Origin: Butyricimonas virosa
GTDB lineage: Bacteria > Bacteroidota > Bacteroidia > Bacteroidales > Marinifilaceae
Assembly: GCF_025148635.1 (NCBI RefSeq)
Contig: NZ_CP102269.1
Span: 3,224,001 to 3,288,000, forward strand
Direction of reading: 5' to 3'
DNA: 64,000 nt
Shown: positions 18,204-27,059 of the stretch, one piece after another
How positions within the stretch are numbered: position 1 is the stretch's first letter
How the letters are laid out: each line of letters starts with the position of its first letter
Notes under the pieces: model-generated
Told to the model about the DNA's origin: nothing
Seen by the model: only the letters and a program-made list of their open reading frames with translations
Database searches by the model: none
Program-made: the position numbers and the translations under genes

Positions 18204-19874
18204 ATGAAAGGTAAAAACTTGCTCTTCGGATTATGTTTGTGTCTCTGGACATCATTGGGTTGGGGACAAAAAGTGATCAATGTCCCGTGGTACGAGGCGA
18301 CAAACACGTATATGTTCGATATTGTAAAAATGGAGTTGACCAACGAGGCTACTATTATCACGGGGCAAGTGAACTATTTCCCTAATGAATGGTTTCGGGT
18401 TGTGGGGCGTACGGTATTAAGAGGGGAGAGTGGTAAAGAATATAAACTTTTGAAAGCGGAAGGTATCACGCTAAATGAACAGATATTTTTGCCGGAATCC
18501 GGTCGGATGACTTTTCAACTCTATTTTGAACCCGTGGATGCCGGGGAGAAAAAGGTAGATTACGTGGAGGGGAACCACGAGACAGACTGGCGGATCCGGG
18601 GAATCATATTGGATGAGAAACCGCAAAGGCTGGAACAGGAAAGCGATTGTCTGATTCGTGGGAAGGTGCAGGGACACCTTGCGAGTTCTAGGTTGGTGCT
18701 GATGGGGTACAAGGATGACGATCGGATTCAGGAGCCTTATGCTATAATACCCATTCGGAATGGTGAGTTTGAATATGCGTGCAGATTAGGGGGGTGTAAA
18801 ATGTATTGGCTCGTGTTTACTGATGAGTTAGCAAGAGCAGCCTTTCGGCCGGTGAGTTTTTTTGTTGAACCGGGGGTGATTAATATCTCGATTTTGTCTG
18901 AAAATTCGTATGTAGATGCGGAAATTCATGGTGGGAAGATCAATAACCAGTATCAACAATATCAAAAATTAAGTGAAGATAAATTCCATTTTAGTGATTT
19001 GTATAATCGATACGAGGCATTAAGTAATCAGAAACTTTATTTTACACCTAGAGCAATGGAATTGCAAGAATTGATGTCTCTATATTCTAAAGATAAGATG
19101 AAATCGGATAGCTTGTATGCAATTTATCAGCAATTAGAAAAGGATAAAAAATTATATACTCCTCAACTGATGGCGTTAAATGAGGAAAGCAAAAATCTGA
19201 AGAAGAGAGAACAGAAATGGAAGGAAGAATATATGGCGGAACATCCATCGGTGGCAACTTATTTTTTGTTAATGGATGATTTGATGAGTTTGGTGGATTA
19301 TCAGGTGCATGGTTTTCCCGAGGAGTTTGATATGTTATCCTTTAAAAATGTACAGGATTTGGAGAGTTTATACAATACCATCTATAAACCCATGTTCCCC
19401 GAACATTCATATACAACGTTGGTTGCAACCATGCTTCAGTCGTTAAAGCAAATTGAAGTGGGGGGACGTTATATAGACTTCACCGCCCCGGATTTTGAGG
19501 GAAACTCCGTGACTTTATCTGAACAGATAAGAGGGAAAGTGGCTTTGATTGACTTGTGGGCCTCTTGGTGCGGCCCGTGCCGACGGTCGGCGAAGAGTAT
19601 GATTCCCGTGTATGAAAAATATGAATCCAAAGGTTTCACGATCGTCGGGGTTGCCCGTGAAAAAACGGTACAAACGGCGAAAGCTGCGGCCCTTCAGGAC
19701 GGTTACCCGTGGTTGAATCTCGTGGAACTCAACGACGCCGGGAACATTTGGTTTAAATATTGTGTCGGTAATTCCGGTGGGGGAACTTTTTTGGTAGATC
19801 AAGAGGGTAAAATATTAGCCATCTGTCCGACAGCCGAAGAAGTGGAGCGTATTTTAGAAAAGATGTTGAAGTAG
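18204..19874 (+). CDS. DUF4369/TlpA-like thioredoxin-fold protein
   Basis: A 556-residue exported protein: signal peptide MKGKNLLFGLCLCLWTSLGWG, an N-terminal region resembling DUF4369 (about 100-230), a helical charged middle region (about 250-400) and a C-terminal AhpC/TSA-thioredoxin domain (about 420-556) with an intact WCGPC (Cys 456 and 459) and FTAPDF/LIDLWASWCGPC motifs. Such proteins are thiol-disulfide reductases of the Bacteroidota periplasm. Its place between the transporter ATPase and the two-component genes suggests it deals with envelope thiol stress or matures the exporter or its cargo; that is inference. The middle section is more AT-rich than its flanks. Confidence 0.88.
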   Translation: MKGKNLLFGLCLCLWTSLGWGQKVINVPWYEATNTYMFDIVKMELTNEATIITGQVNYFPNEWFRVVGRTVLRGESGKEYKLLKAEGITLNEQIFLPESGRMTFQLYFEPVDAGEKKVDYVEGNHETDWRIRGIILDEKPQRLEQESDCLIRGKVQGHLASSRLVLMGYKDDDRIQEPYAIIPIRNGEFEYACRLGGCKMYWLVFTDELARAAFRPVSFFVEPGVINISILSENSYVDAEIHGGKINNQYQQYQKLSEDKFHFSDLYNRYEALSNQKLYFTPRAMELQELMSLYSKDKMKSDSLYAIYQQLEKDKKLYTPQLMALNEESKNLKKREQKWKEEYMAEHPSVATYFLLMDDLMSLVDYQVHGFPEEFDMLSFKNVQDLESLYNTIYKPMFPEHSYTTLVATMLQSLKQIEVGGRYIDFTAPDFEGNSVTLSEQIRGKVALIDLWASWCGPCRRSAKSMIPVYEKYESKGFTIVGVAREKTVQTAKAAALQDGYPWLNLVELNDAGNIWFKYCVGNSGGGTFLVDQEGKILAICPTAEEVERILEKMLK

Positions 19875-19887
19875 AAAAACAAGATAT

Positions 19888-21249
19888 ATGGCGAAACAGG
19901 GAACCATACTGGTCGTGGACGACAACAAGGCCGTGCTGAACGCTTTGGAGATGTTGTTGGCAGGAGTATTCCGGGAAGTGATCACGCTCAGAACTCCGAA
20001 CCAGATCGAAGCCATCCTCGAATCGGGACGGGTAGATGTGGTGTTGTTGGATATGAATTTCTCGGCGGGTATCAATACCGGGAACGAGGGACTTTACTGG
20101 TTGTCAAGGATTAAGGAATATGCTGCGGAGATTCCCGTGGTTTTATTCACGGCTTACGCGGATATTGATTTGGCAGTGAGGGCGGTGAAGGAAGGGGCGA
20201 CAGATTTTGTTGTCAAACCTTGGGATAATGCCAAGTTAGTGGCCACCTTGTTGGCTGCCTATCGTTTGCACGAATCCCGACGGGAAGTGAAACAACTTAA
20301 AGCAAAGGAAGAGGTGCTGAAAGGGCAGCTTTCCCCCGAACGGACAGTCGTGTGGGGAGAGTCGGATGTCATGCGTCGGGTACGTCAATTAATTGAAAAG
20401 GTGGCGGTCACGGATGCAAACGTGTTGATTACCGGGGAAAACGGTACGGGAAAAGAGATTGTGGCACGCGAAATTCACGCCCTCTCGGGACGAAAAGAGG
20501 AGGTGATGATCTCCGTGGACATGGGAGCGATCACGGAAACCCTTTTCGAAAGTGAGTTGTTCGGTCACGTGAAAGGAGCTTTCACCGATGCACGGGAAGA
20601 CCGTGTCGGGAAATTCGAGGCGGCAAACAAGGGTACGTTGTTTCTGGATGAAATCGGAAACTTGTCATACGCCCTGCAATCCAAGCTACTGGCAACCCTG
20701 CAAAGCCGGAAAGTGATCCGGGTGGGATCGAATAAACCGATTGATGTCGACATCCGTCTGATCTGTGCCACGAATAGCGACTTACCCCGAATGGTCAAAG
20801 AAGGCACTTTCCGGGAAGATTTACTTTATCGCATTAACACGATCCACGTGGAAGTTCCCCCGTTACGGGAAAGAGGGAATGACATACTGTTACTGGCAGA
20901 GGCCTTTTTACGGGATTATGGCAGGAAATACCGGAAACCCGATCTGTCCTTTTCCGGCGAGACTCGGCAACGACTGCTGGGATATTCATGGCCGGGAAAC
21001 GTGCGGGAATTACAGCACACCGTGGAAAAAGCCGTGATCATGTGTGATCGACAAGTACTCACCCCAGAAGATTTCCTGTTCAAAAGCGAACCGGGCGAGA
21101 TGGCTCCTTTAGAAACCCTTGAAGATATGGAACGGGAGATGATCCGCAAGGCTTTGGAACGGCACGAGGGCAATTTGTCGGCTGTTGCTTCCCGGCTGGG
21201 AATCACCCGGCAAACCCTGTATAACAAGATGAAAAAATTCAATTTGTAA
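19888..21249 (+). CDS. NtrC-family sigma-54-dependent response regulator
   Basis: A 453-residue enhancer-binding protein with three domains. The receiver (1-125) has acidic pocket D11/D12, phospho-acceptor D55, T88 and K110. The AAA+ domain has Walker A GENGTGKE (about 181-188), sigma-54 contact loop GAFTDA (about 230-235, in place of the commoner GAFTGA) and Walker B TLFLDEIG. The C-terminal Fis-type helix-turn-helix (about 415-453) is NLSAVASRLGITRQTLYNKM. Thirteen nt after the thioredoxin-like gene and 9 nt before its kinase. It probably binds the tandem dyad at 17296 and activates both divergent promoters, including its own operon. Confidence 0.95.
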   Translation: MAKQGTILVVDDNKAVLNALEMLLAGVFREVITLRTPNQIEAILESGRVDVVLLDMNFSAGINTGNEGLYWLSRIKEYAAEIPVVLFTAYADIDLAVRAVKEGATDFVVKPWDNAKLVATLLAAYRLHESRREVKQLKAKEEVLKGQLSPERTVVWGESDVMRRVRQLIEKVAVTDANVLITGENGTGKEIVAREIHALSGRKEEVMISVDMGAITETLFESELFGHVKGAFTDAREDRVGKFEAANKGTLFLDEIGNLSYALQSKLLATLQSRKVIRVGSNKPIDVDIRLICATNSDLPRMVKEGTFREDLLYRINTIHVEVPPLRERGNDILLLAEAFLRDYGRKYRKPDLSFSGETRQRLLGYSWPGNVRELQHTVEKAVIMCDRQVLTPEDFLFKSEPGEMAPLETLEDMEREMIRKALERHEGNLSAVASRLGITRQTLYNKMKKFNL

Positions 21250-21258
21250 CAATAAGAT

Positions 21259-22587
21259 ATGATAAGAAACATCACCTTGCGAGTATTGGCGTATTTGCTA
21301 CTTCTGATCGTTCTGGTCGTGGCGACCTGTTATTTATTGTCGGAAGGTGAGTATATCCCGGGTGTTGCTACGTCAATACTTGCCGTGGGGTGTTGTTTTC
21401 GTGTCGTGTGGAATGTCCGATCCGTGAACCGGAAACTGGCTTACTTCTTTCAAGCCTTGGAAAACGACGATTATTCCATTCATTTTCCGGAATATGGCGG
21501 TAGCCATTCCGAGCGTTTTCTGAACGGGGTGTTGAACCGTATCAAGGATATTTTGCAGAATACCCGTTTGGAGATACAACAACGGGAGCAATATTACGAG
21601 TTGATCATAAACAGCGTGAGTTCCGGGATCGTGGCGTTGGACGAACGGGGATTCGTGACGCAAAATAATCAAATCGCTTTAAAATTGCTGGGATTGGAGA
21701 TATTCACACACGTCAACCAGTTGGAACGAGTGTCCCCGGCCTTAAAACTACTGGTGACGGAAATTCGCCCCGGGGAAAGTCGGCGGGTGACTTTCACGAA
21801 CGAACGGGGCTCCGTGCAATTATTCGTCAGTGCCTCCCGCATTTTATTAAAAGACAAGCCCATCACCTTGTTAGTCATGAATGACATCGAGAACGAACTT
21901 GACGAGAAAGAAATTGATTCTTGGGTACGCTTGATCCGGGTGTTATCGCACGAGATTATGAATTCGATCGCCCCCGTAACTTCTTTGAGCGACACGTTAC
22001 TTTCCATGCACTCTGATCCGGAAATCACTCCCGACGACTTGAAACGCAACACGGAAAACGGGTTGAAGGTGATTAGTGAAACGGGCAAAGGGTTGATCTC
22101 TTTCGTGGAATCCTATCGTAAGTTTACCCGTATTCCTCGGCCTGAACGGGAATTGATCAACTTAAACGAATTTATCCAGCGGGCAGTGATCCTGAGCAGC
22201 ACGGAACCGAATTTCCCGGAAGTCACGATTGATGTTTGCATTGAACCGGAAGACCTGAAGGTTTTTGCCGATCCGAACCTTATGGGACAAGTCCTTTTAA
22301 ACTTGATGAAAAACGCATTTTACGCTTTGCGGGGTAGGGAAGATGCCCACATAACTCTCTCCGCCGAACACGGGCCGACGGGAAAGGTGTTGATCCGGGT
22401 ACGGGACAATGGTCCCGGTATTTCCCCCGAAATCATGAACGAGATATTCGTCCCGTTCTTTACCACTAAAGAAGAGGGATCGGGTATCGGGCTAAGCGTC
22501 TCCCGCCAGATTATGCGAATGCATGGCGGCAATCTAAAAGTTTCATCCATAGAAGGTAAAGAAACGGTCTTCACGATTATTATCTGA
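21259..22587 (+). CDS. Membrane sensor histidine kinase (partner of the sigma-54 activator)
   Basis: A 442-residue kinase. Two N-terminal helices (about 6-28 and 32-50) with almost no periplasmic loop suggest it senses within or near the membrane. A linker and a PAS-like segment (about 110-215) precede the HisKA box LSHEIMNSIAPV, with the phospho-acceptor at H231. The HATPase domain has N-box LNLMKNAFYAL, DNGPGI and GSGIGLSV. The short extracytoplasmic part recalls intramembrane-sensing kinases of antimicrobial peptide exporters, but this is only an analogy. Nine nt after the regulator gene, last of the rightward operon. Confidence 0.93.
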   Translation: MIRNITLRVLAYLLLLIVLVVATCYLLSEGEYIPGVATSILAVGCCFRVVWNVRSVNRKLAYFFQALENDDYSIHFPEYGGSHSERFLNGVLNRIKDILQNTRLEIQQREQYYELIINSVSSGIVALDERGFVTQNNQIALKLLGLEIFTHVNQLERVSPALKLLVTEIRPGESRRVTFTNERGSVQLFVSASRILLKDKPITLLVMNDIENELDEKEIDSWVRLIRVLSHEIMNSIAPVTSLSDTLLSMHSDPEITPDDLKRNTENGLKVISETGKGLISFVESYRKFTRIPRPERELINLNEFIQRAVILSSTEPNFPEVTIDVCIEPEDLKVFADPNLMGQVLLNLMKNAFYALRGREDAHITLSAEHGPTGKVLIRVRDNGPGISPEIMNEIFVPFFTTKEEGSGIGLSVSRQIMRMHGGNLKVSSIEGKETVFTIII

Positions 22588-23333
22588 AGATGATGATCTG
22601 TTTTTGTTTGAAATCTTGTCGAGAATCAATGTATATCCGTTGAATCCGACAGGATGGATATATTATTGGAAAAGTCTTTCGAACCAGGTTAGAGTTCAGG
22701 AGAATTTTAACACTTGTTTCTATTACAATAATTAACAAAATTTGTAATCCATATTTAGCATCTAGTTATCATATTGTGAGCCGCTCCCATTCCGCTCCTA
22801 TTCCAGTCCAATTAAAATAGAAATGGAATAGTAAATATTTAGTAGATATAAATGAATTTTTACATAGTTAATAACAAATATATAGATAGAATATAGTTTG
22901 TAGAGGTAGGAAATGGGGTGTTCCGTTAGCATTTCTTCTCACTTTCACGTCGTAGAGAGGCGTGGTCGGTTCTATGAATCTGCCCATTAACAGACGAAAT
23001 TGTCGTGAGAGTGCTTGTCGCCATTGTACCTGCTACCGCAGGTGTAGTTGAAAGGCAATATAAATGGCAAAAATACGTTATCTTGATACAGAATATTTTC
23101 TTCGTACATTAACGTATAAAGTCAATTCTTCGAATAAAAATACAAAAAATGCATTAACACGACTATTGACATCTGAATATTGTTTGTTAAACTCATTATA
23201 AATAATAAGATTAATATTATACATATTATTTTAAAATATATCGGTAATTTGTTATAAAATTTAGAGTTAAAGTAGTACTAGAATGTGAAATATATATATT
23301 ACATAATAATGACTATATAGTAATATTATCAAA
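22588..23333. other. Long intergenic region upstream of the invertible element
   Basis: No conventional gene is seen in these 746 bp. Most is very AT-rich. A more GC-rich block at about 22905-23055 stands out; it holds a perfect ACCTGC-TACC-GCAGGT hairpin and, on the minus strand, the 32-codon reading frame listed separately. The rest shows no clear promoter or terminator. Confidence 0.5.
22926..23024 (-). other. Unrecognised 32-codon open frame or gene remnant
   Basis: A minus-strand frame from ATG at 23024 begins MATSTLTTISSVNGQIHRTD and ends with KKC. The neighbouring frame of the same stretch (LLMGRFIEPTTPLYDVKV) also reads protein-like, so this may be a decayed fragment of a larger gene rather than a small gene. 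It is downstream of the leftward promoter in the invertible element. I do not recognise either peptide. Confidence 0.25.
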
Positions 23334-23503
23334 AATATCAAAAAACGATCATTTATTCATACTGCAAAATTATGACATTTAATATCATAACAAATTTTTT
23401 GAAAGTATTTTTTTATTGTTGATAATTATGTAGTTATGACATTTTGTATTATACAATAATAATCAAATAAATTAACATCATTAAATGATCGTTTTTTGAT
23501 ATT
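23334..23503. repeat. Probable invertible promoter element with 22 bp inverted repeats
   Basis: The arms at 23334-23355 and 23482-23503 are perfect 22 bp inverted repeats (core CAAAAAACGATCATTTA and its complement) around a 126 bp AT-rich segment. Such arms flanking a promoter-sized segment ahead of a surface-structure operon are the mark of phase-variable invertible promoters in Bacteroidales. The only good promoter inside points left, away from the fimbrial genes, so the sequence shown would be the OFF orientation. No recombinase is encoded in this window, so a distant site-specific recombinase would have to act. Confidence 0.78.
23365..23394 (-). promoter_or_regulatory. Promoter inside the invertible element
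   Basis: Minus strand reads TTTG (23394-23391), 18 nt, then TAATTTTG (23372-23365): both Bacteroidota -33 and -7 elements are perfect with normal spacing. Predicted transcription starts next to the left repeat and runs leftward. Inversion would put the -7 G near 23472, pointing at the fimbrial operon about 60 nt before its first ATG. Confidence 0.7.
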
Positions 23504-23531
23504 AATAATAAATCAGAAATATTACAAAATC

Positions 23532-24785
23532 ATGAAGGTGTGTGTAACTATTCTTATTTTAATAATGCTTTTAATAGGCATGACACGTGTTTGTGCTCAA
23601 GAACATCGACACAAAATAGATTCTGTCAATAATATTGTATTATATTTTAAAATTGACGGGGCTATTTTGGACAGCACGTACATGGGGAACAGCAAATCGT
23701 TGAAAAAACTGGACGAATTAATTAAAAACAAATTAATCATATCCAATCTAGATTCAATTATAATCGTAGCATCCTCATCTCCCGACGGAAATGAAGTCTA
23801 TAATCTAAACTTGTCGAAAAAACGAGCAGAGAGTGTCAAAACTTACATTACGGGGAAATACCCAATGATTAAAAATAAATTAATTCGGGCACTATACACG
23901 GGTGAAAATTGGACTGATTTTAAACGCATGATCGAAACGGATAAAAATATCCCGTATCGTGAAAAATTAATTTCCATCATAAACTCCAACCGTGAAAACG
24001 GGGCTAAGGAATGGTTAATCAAAACGTTGGCAAACGGGGAACCCTGGCGTTATATAAAGAAAAATTTTCTGCCACAATTACGTGCAGGAGCTGTTTGCGT
24101 GATTTATTACAAGCGTGAACCGGTCAAAGAAACGCCAAAAGAGGTGCAAAAGGAAGAAGAAAAAGTGCTCACCCCTCCCTGGGAACCGGAACCCGTGACA
24201 TCTTCAACCCCGGTGATCATCACGAAACCTTTGTTCGCCATTAAAACGAATTTACTCTATGATGCGCTTTCAGCCGTGAACCTGGAGATAGAGGTACCCG
24301 TCGGGAAACGGTGGTCGGTAGCGGCGGAAGGCATATTCCCGTGGTGGAAAGCCTCGCGAGCTGACTGGACGATGCAACTACTGGCGGGACACGCCACGGT
24401 GAAGTATTGGCTCGGGGACCGCGACGCGAGAGACGTGCTCACGGGATGGAATATTGGATTGTACGGGGGAGCCGGGAAATACGACCTGCAATTTTTCGAC
24501 AAAGACGGGGAACAGGGTGATTTCTTCGATGCGGGAATCCAAGGAGCCTACGCCCACAAGATCGGCAAATGCTTCCGCATGGAGTACAGTCTCGGCGTGG
24601 GTTATTTGCAAAGAGATAGTAAGAAATATGATAAAGCGAACGACACGATGCACGGGGACATTAAAGTTTTCAGGTATCCATGGGAAGTCAAAAGACGGCA
24701 ATGGTTCGGGCCCACGTCTGCGAAAATTTCACTCGTGTGGTTGTTAAACAAAAAAACAGTAAAGAAAGAAGGAGGTGTGAAATGA
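23532..24785 (+). CDS. OmpA-like/DUF3575 outer-membrane protein of the fimbrial operon
   Basis: From ATG 23532 the protein has 417 residues; an in-frame TTG at 23496 would start inside the right inverted repeat and is unlikely. A signal peptide (MKVCVTILILIMLLIGMTRVCA) is followed by an OmpA C-terminal-like domain (about 25-135, with SSPDGNEVYNLNLSKKRAESV, normally peptidoglycan-binding), a proline/glutamate-rich linker (about 200-230) and a DUF3575 region (about 230-417, FAIKTNLLYDALSAVNLEIE) predicted to be a beta-barrel. DUF3575 proteins often accompany Mfa/Fim-type fimbrial operons and may anchor the structure. Its stop overlaps the next start (ATGA). Confidence 0.85.
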   Translation: MKVCVTILILIMLLIGMTRVCAQEHRHKIDSVNNIVLYFKIDGAILDSTYMGNSKSLKKLDELIKNKLIISNLDSIIIVASSSPDGNEVYNLNLSKKRAESVKTYITGKYPMIKNKLIRALYTGENWTDFKRMIETDKNIPYREKLISIINSNRENGAKEWLIKTLANGEPWRYIKKNFLPQLRAGAVCVIYYKREPVKETPKEVQKEEEKVLTPPWEPEPVTSSTPVIITKPLFAIKTNLLYDALSAVNLEIEVPVGKRWSVAAEGIFPWWKASRADWTMQLLAGHATVKYWLGDRDARDVLTGWNIGLYGGAGKYDLQFFDKDGEQGDFFDAGIQGAYAHKIGKCFRMEYSLGVGYLQRDSKKYDKANDTMHGDIKVFRYPWEVKRRQWFGPTSAKISLVWLLNKKTVKKEGGVK

Positions 24786-25798
24786 GAAATATAGCTTATA
24801 TCGCGGGGCTTTGTTTCGCTCTTGTCTGTTCTTCTTGCGACAGAGACAGGCTGTATTACGCCACGGAAGAACACGGGTTCGTACGCCTGAATGTCAACTG
24901 GCAGCCGGCACAACTGGAACCGAACGGGATATCGGTCTACGTGTTTGACCGCAAGAACGGGAAAGCTGTCGGCAAATGCCGGGTATGCAGTGACCCCAAC
25001 ACGATAGACATCGCCCTCCCCGTGGGAAAATTCGACCTGCTGCTCGTCAACAACACGGAAGAGGAGCTGGCGGCAATCAACTTCACGGATATCGACAACC
25101 TGTCGACATTCAAAGCCTGCCTGGCGGCTAACGAAGAACCGCTATACTCCAGCCTTCTCTCGAAAGCGGAAGGGACAACCAGAAGCGCCTACCTGACGGA
25201 ATGTGATATCCTTGCGAGCGCGCTCGCAAAGGAGATAGAGATCTCCCCGCGAGACATCCACTATTTCAAGGAAAAACCGGCGGCGGGGGCGTACGAGATA
25301 AGCCGCACCGTCGAGGTCATCCCGGAACGGCGGACGGAATTGATCGACATCGAGATCAAGGTGACGAACATCACGTCGGCGGCAGGGGCTCCGCGTTCCC
25401 ACCTGACGGCCATGTGCGAGGGCGTGAACATGGAAACGGCGTCCAAATACGGGAACAGCGTCACGCACGAGTTCGTGCTGAATAACAAACGCATGGATCC
25501 CGACAACCACAAGGTGGGCACGATATCGAAAAAACTGGTTTCCTTCGGGCCGGAACAGGAGAACGACGCCTGCGTCAATAGGCACCAACTCGTCATGCAC
25601 TTCGTGCTGGTGAACGGGGAAACCCATACCGTCACGCTGGATGTGCGGGACTTGATAAAAACGTCGCACGACGAGACCCAACGTGTTCACAAGATCAGGG
25701 CGGAAATCACTCTCCCGGAAGCTATCGGTAACGGCGACGGGGTGTTCGACCCCGACATCGAGGAGTGGGAAGAGATTGAAACGGAATTACCAATTTAA
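24782..25798 (+). CDS. DUF5119 lipoprotein, probable fimbrial anchor (FimB/Mfa2-like role)
   Basis: A 338-residue lipoprotein starting MRNIAYIAGLCFALVCSSC, with the lipobox Cys at residue 19. The segment YATEEHGFVRLNVNWQPAQL followed by ISVYVFDRKNGK resembles DUF5119 proteins of Bacteroidales fimbrial loci, which take the position of the FimB/Mfa2 anchor. I started at 24782 because this gives the signal peptide and the 4 nt ATGA overlap with the upstream gene; an upstream in-frame start at 24680 would add a non-signal extension. The gene is visibly more GC-rich than both neighbours, which could mean separate acquisition. Confidence 0.75.
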   Translation: MRNIAYIAGLCFALVCSSCDRDRLYYATEEHGFVRLNVNWQPAQLEPNGISVYVFDRKNGKAVGKCRVCSDPNTIDIALPVGKFDLLLVNNTEEELAAINFTDIDNLSTFKACLAANEEPLYSSLLSKAEGTTRSAYLTECDILASALAKEIEISPRDIHYFKEKPAAGAYEISRTVEVIPERRTELIDIEIKVTNITSAAGAPRSHLTAMCEGVNMETASKYGNSVTHEFVLNNKRMDPDNHKVGTISKKLVSFGPEQENDACVNRHQLVMHFVLVNGETHTVTLDVRDLIKTSHDETQRVHKIRAEITLPEAIGNGDGVFDPDIEEWEEIETELPI

Positions 25799-25839
25799 GT
25801 TTAGAATAAATATTTACTCATTTTTTAATTTGTTTTATC

Positions 25840-26964
25840 ATGAAGAAAAACTTATTGTACGCACTAACAGCGGTAGCCATGCTTACCGGTTGTGCGAAAA
25901 GCGACGTCGTTGATTCGGAAATCAACAAGGAAGGAAACCTGATCGGGTTCTCGACCTATAAGAACATATCGAGAGGTAACCCGGTGGATGACAATAGCGA
26001 ATTCTTGACAAAGGGCAACACGTTCGGTGTAACCGCATTTATCAATACCGAGGGGGTTACCTCCCCGTACATGGGAATCACCACTGAAGGTATCGAGATT
26101 ATATCCGATGGTACAAAATGGACATATGCGAATACTTCCGATCAAGCGTACTGGCCCACGAAGGACGAAACGCTTGATTTTTACGCTTACGCCCCGTATA
26201 ATCATCCTTCCACGACTAAAACGTTCGATAAGGCAAACGGCTTGACGCTAGAGTACACCGTGCCTGCCGAGGAAGCAAAACAAGTGGATCTGATGTACGC
26301 ATCGGCTCTTGAGCAAACAAAACCTACAGACAAAAACAGCGTAACCCTGCCATTCAAGCACGCCTTAACCCAGGTGCATTTCAAGGTCGGGACTAAAACC
26401 ACGAACTTGAAGGTGGATATAGCAGCAAACGGTATCCAGATTCATAACTTGAAAAACTCGGGAAGTTTAACCATGAAAAGCAACCAAATAGATGATGCTG
26501 CGTGGACATTAACCGGTGATGCAACCGCGAAATATACGGTTACTTCAGATGCGGTAACGGGAGATTATACTGATGGTACCGAAGCAAATCCCTATACCGA
26601 AATCGGAAATGCAAATAATGCTTTGATGTTGTTACCTCAAGAATTCGTGGCAGGTGACGGAACAGCGGAAAACACAGGAGCCTACCTGACAATCTCTTGC
26701 AAAATCTACCAAGTACTTGCTGATGGGACAACCAAAATCTACTTACATGGTGACGCTGAGGCATTTGCTCCCATCACAGTTGGAATTTCCAGTGCACTCC
26801 CTGCGGAGGAAGGTGGAGAAGCTACTCAAATTTGGCAAAGAAACAAGAAAGTTACTTACAACTTGCTGTTCGGAGCCGGTGATGGTGTTTTGTTCCCTAT
26901 CGAATTCGCAACCGAGGTTGAAGAATGGCAACCTGCTGATGGTGGTGTCATTGAACCCAAATAA
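25840..26964 (+). CDS. Fimbrillin family (Mfa1-like) lipoprotein
   Basis: A 374-residue fimbrillin. The lipoprotein signal MKKNLLYALTAVAMLTGC (Cys 18) is followed by IGFSTYKNISRGN and a two-domain beta-rich body with YWPTKDETLDFYAYAPYN and TLPFKHALTQVHFKV, the standard Mfa_like_1 signatures. In type V pili, lipidated precursors are cut by an Arg-specific protease and polymerise by strand exchange; Arg 45 is a plausible site. First of two fimbrillins, probably the main shaft subunit, because a strong hairpin follows it. C-terminus ATEVEEWQPADGGVIEPK is typical. Confidence 0.88.
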   Translation: MKKNLLYALTAVAMLTGCAKSDVVDSEINKEGNLIGFSTYKNISRGNPVDDNSEFLTKGNTFGVTAFINTEGVTSPYMGITTEGIEIISDGTKWTYANTSDQAYWPTKDETLDFYAYAPYNHPSTTKTFDKANGLTLEYTVPAEEAKQVDLMYASALEQTKPTDKNSVTLPFKHALTQVHFKVGTKTTNLKVDIAANGIQIHNLKNSGSLTMKSNQIDDAAWTLTGDATAKYTVTSDAVTGDYTDGTEANPYTEIGNANNALMLLPQEFVAGDGTAENTGAYLTISCKIYQVLADGTTKIYLHGDAEAFAPITVGISSALPAEEGGEATQIWQRNKKVTYNLLFGAGDGVLFPIEFATEVEEWQPADGGVIEPK

Positions 26965-26984
26965 GGTACAAATATTCTACAACC

Positions 26985-27038
26985 ACTAGCCTAACGGCTC
27001 ACCCGGTGGCGGTTGAATGTCCGTCCCCGGGTACTAGT
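26985..27038 (+). other. Intergenic mRNA hairpin after the first fimbrillin gene
   Basis: Nested complementary segments: ACTAG / CTAGT outside (26985-26989, 27034-27038), ACCCGG / CCGGGT (27001-27006, 27027-27032), and GGCGG / CCGTC closing an 8 nt loop. No U-tract follows, so it is not a standard terminator. It could protect the 3' end of the first fimbrillin mRNA and set unequal subunit levels. Confidence 0.55.
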
Positions 27039-27059
27039 AAAAACTCAAAAAGTCAAACG

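Noticed and set aside
23398..23421. Possible rightward promoter inside the invertible element (TTTG and TATTGTTG)
   Set aside because: Only 12 nt separate the boxes and the -7 box has a mismatch, so it is unlikely to drive the fimbrial operon in the orientation shown.
25142..25690. Minus-strand open frame of 182 codons
   Set aside because: Antisense to the DUF5119 gene in a GC-rich stretch where stop codons are rare; no family features.
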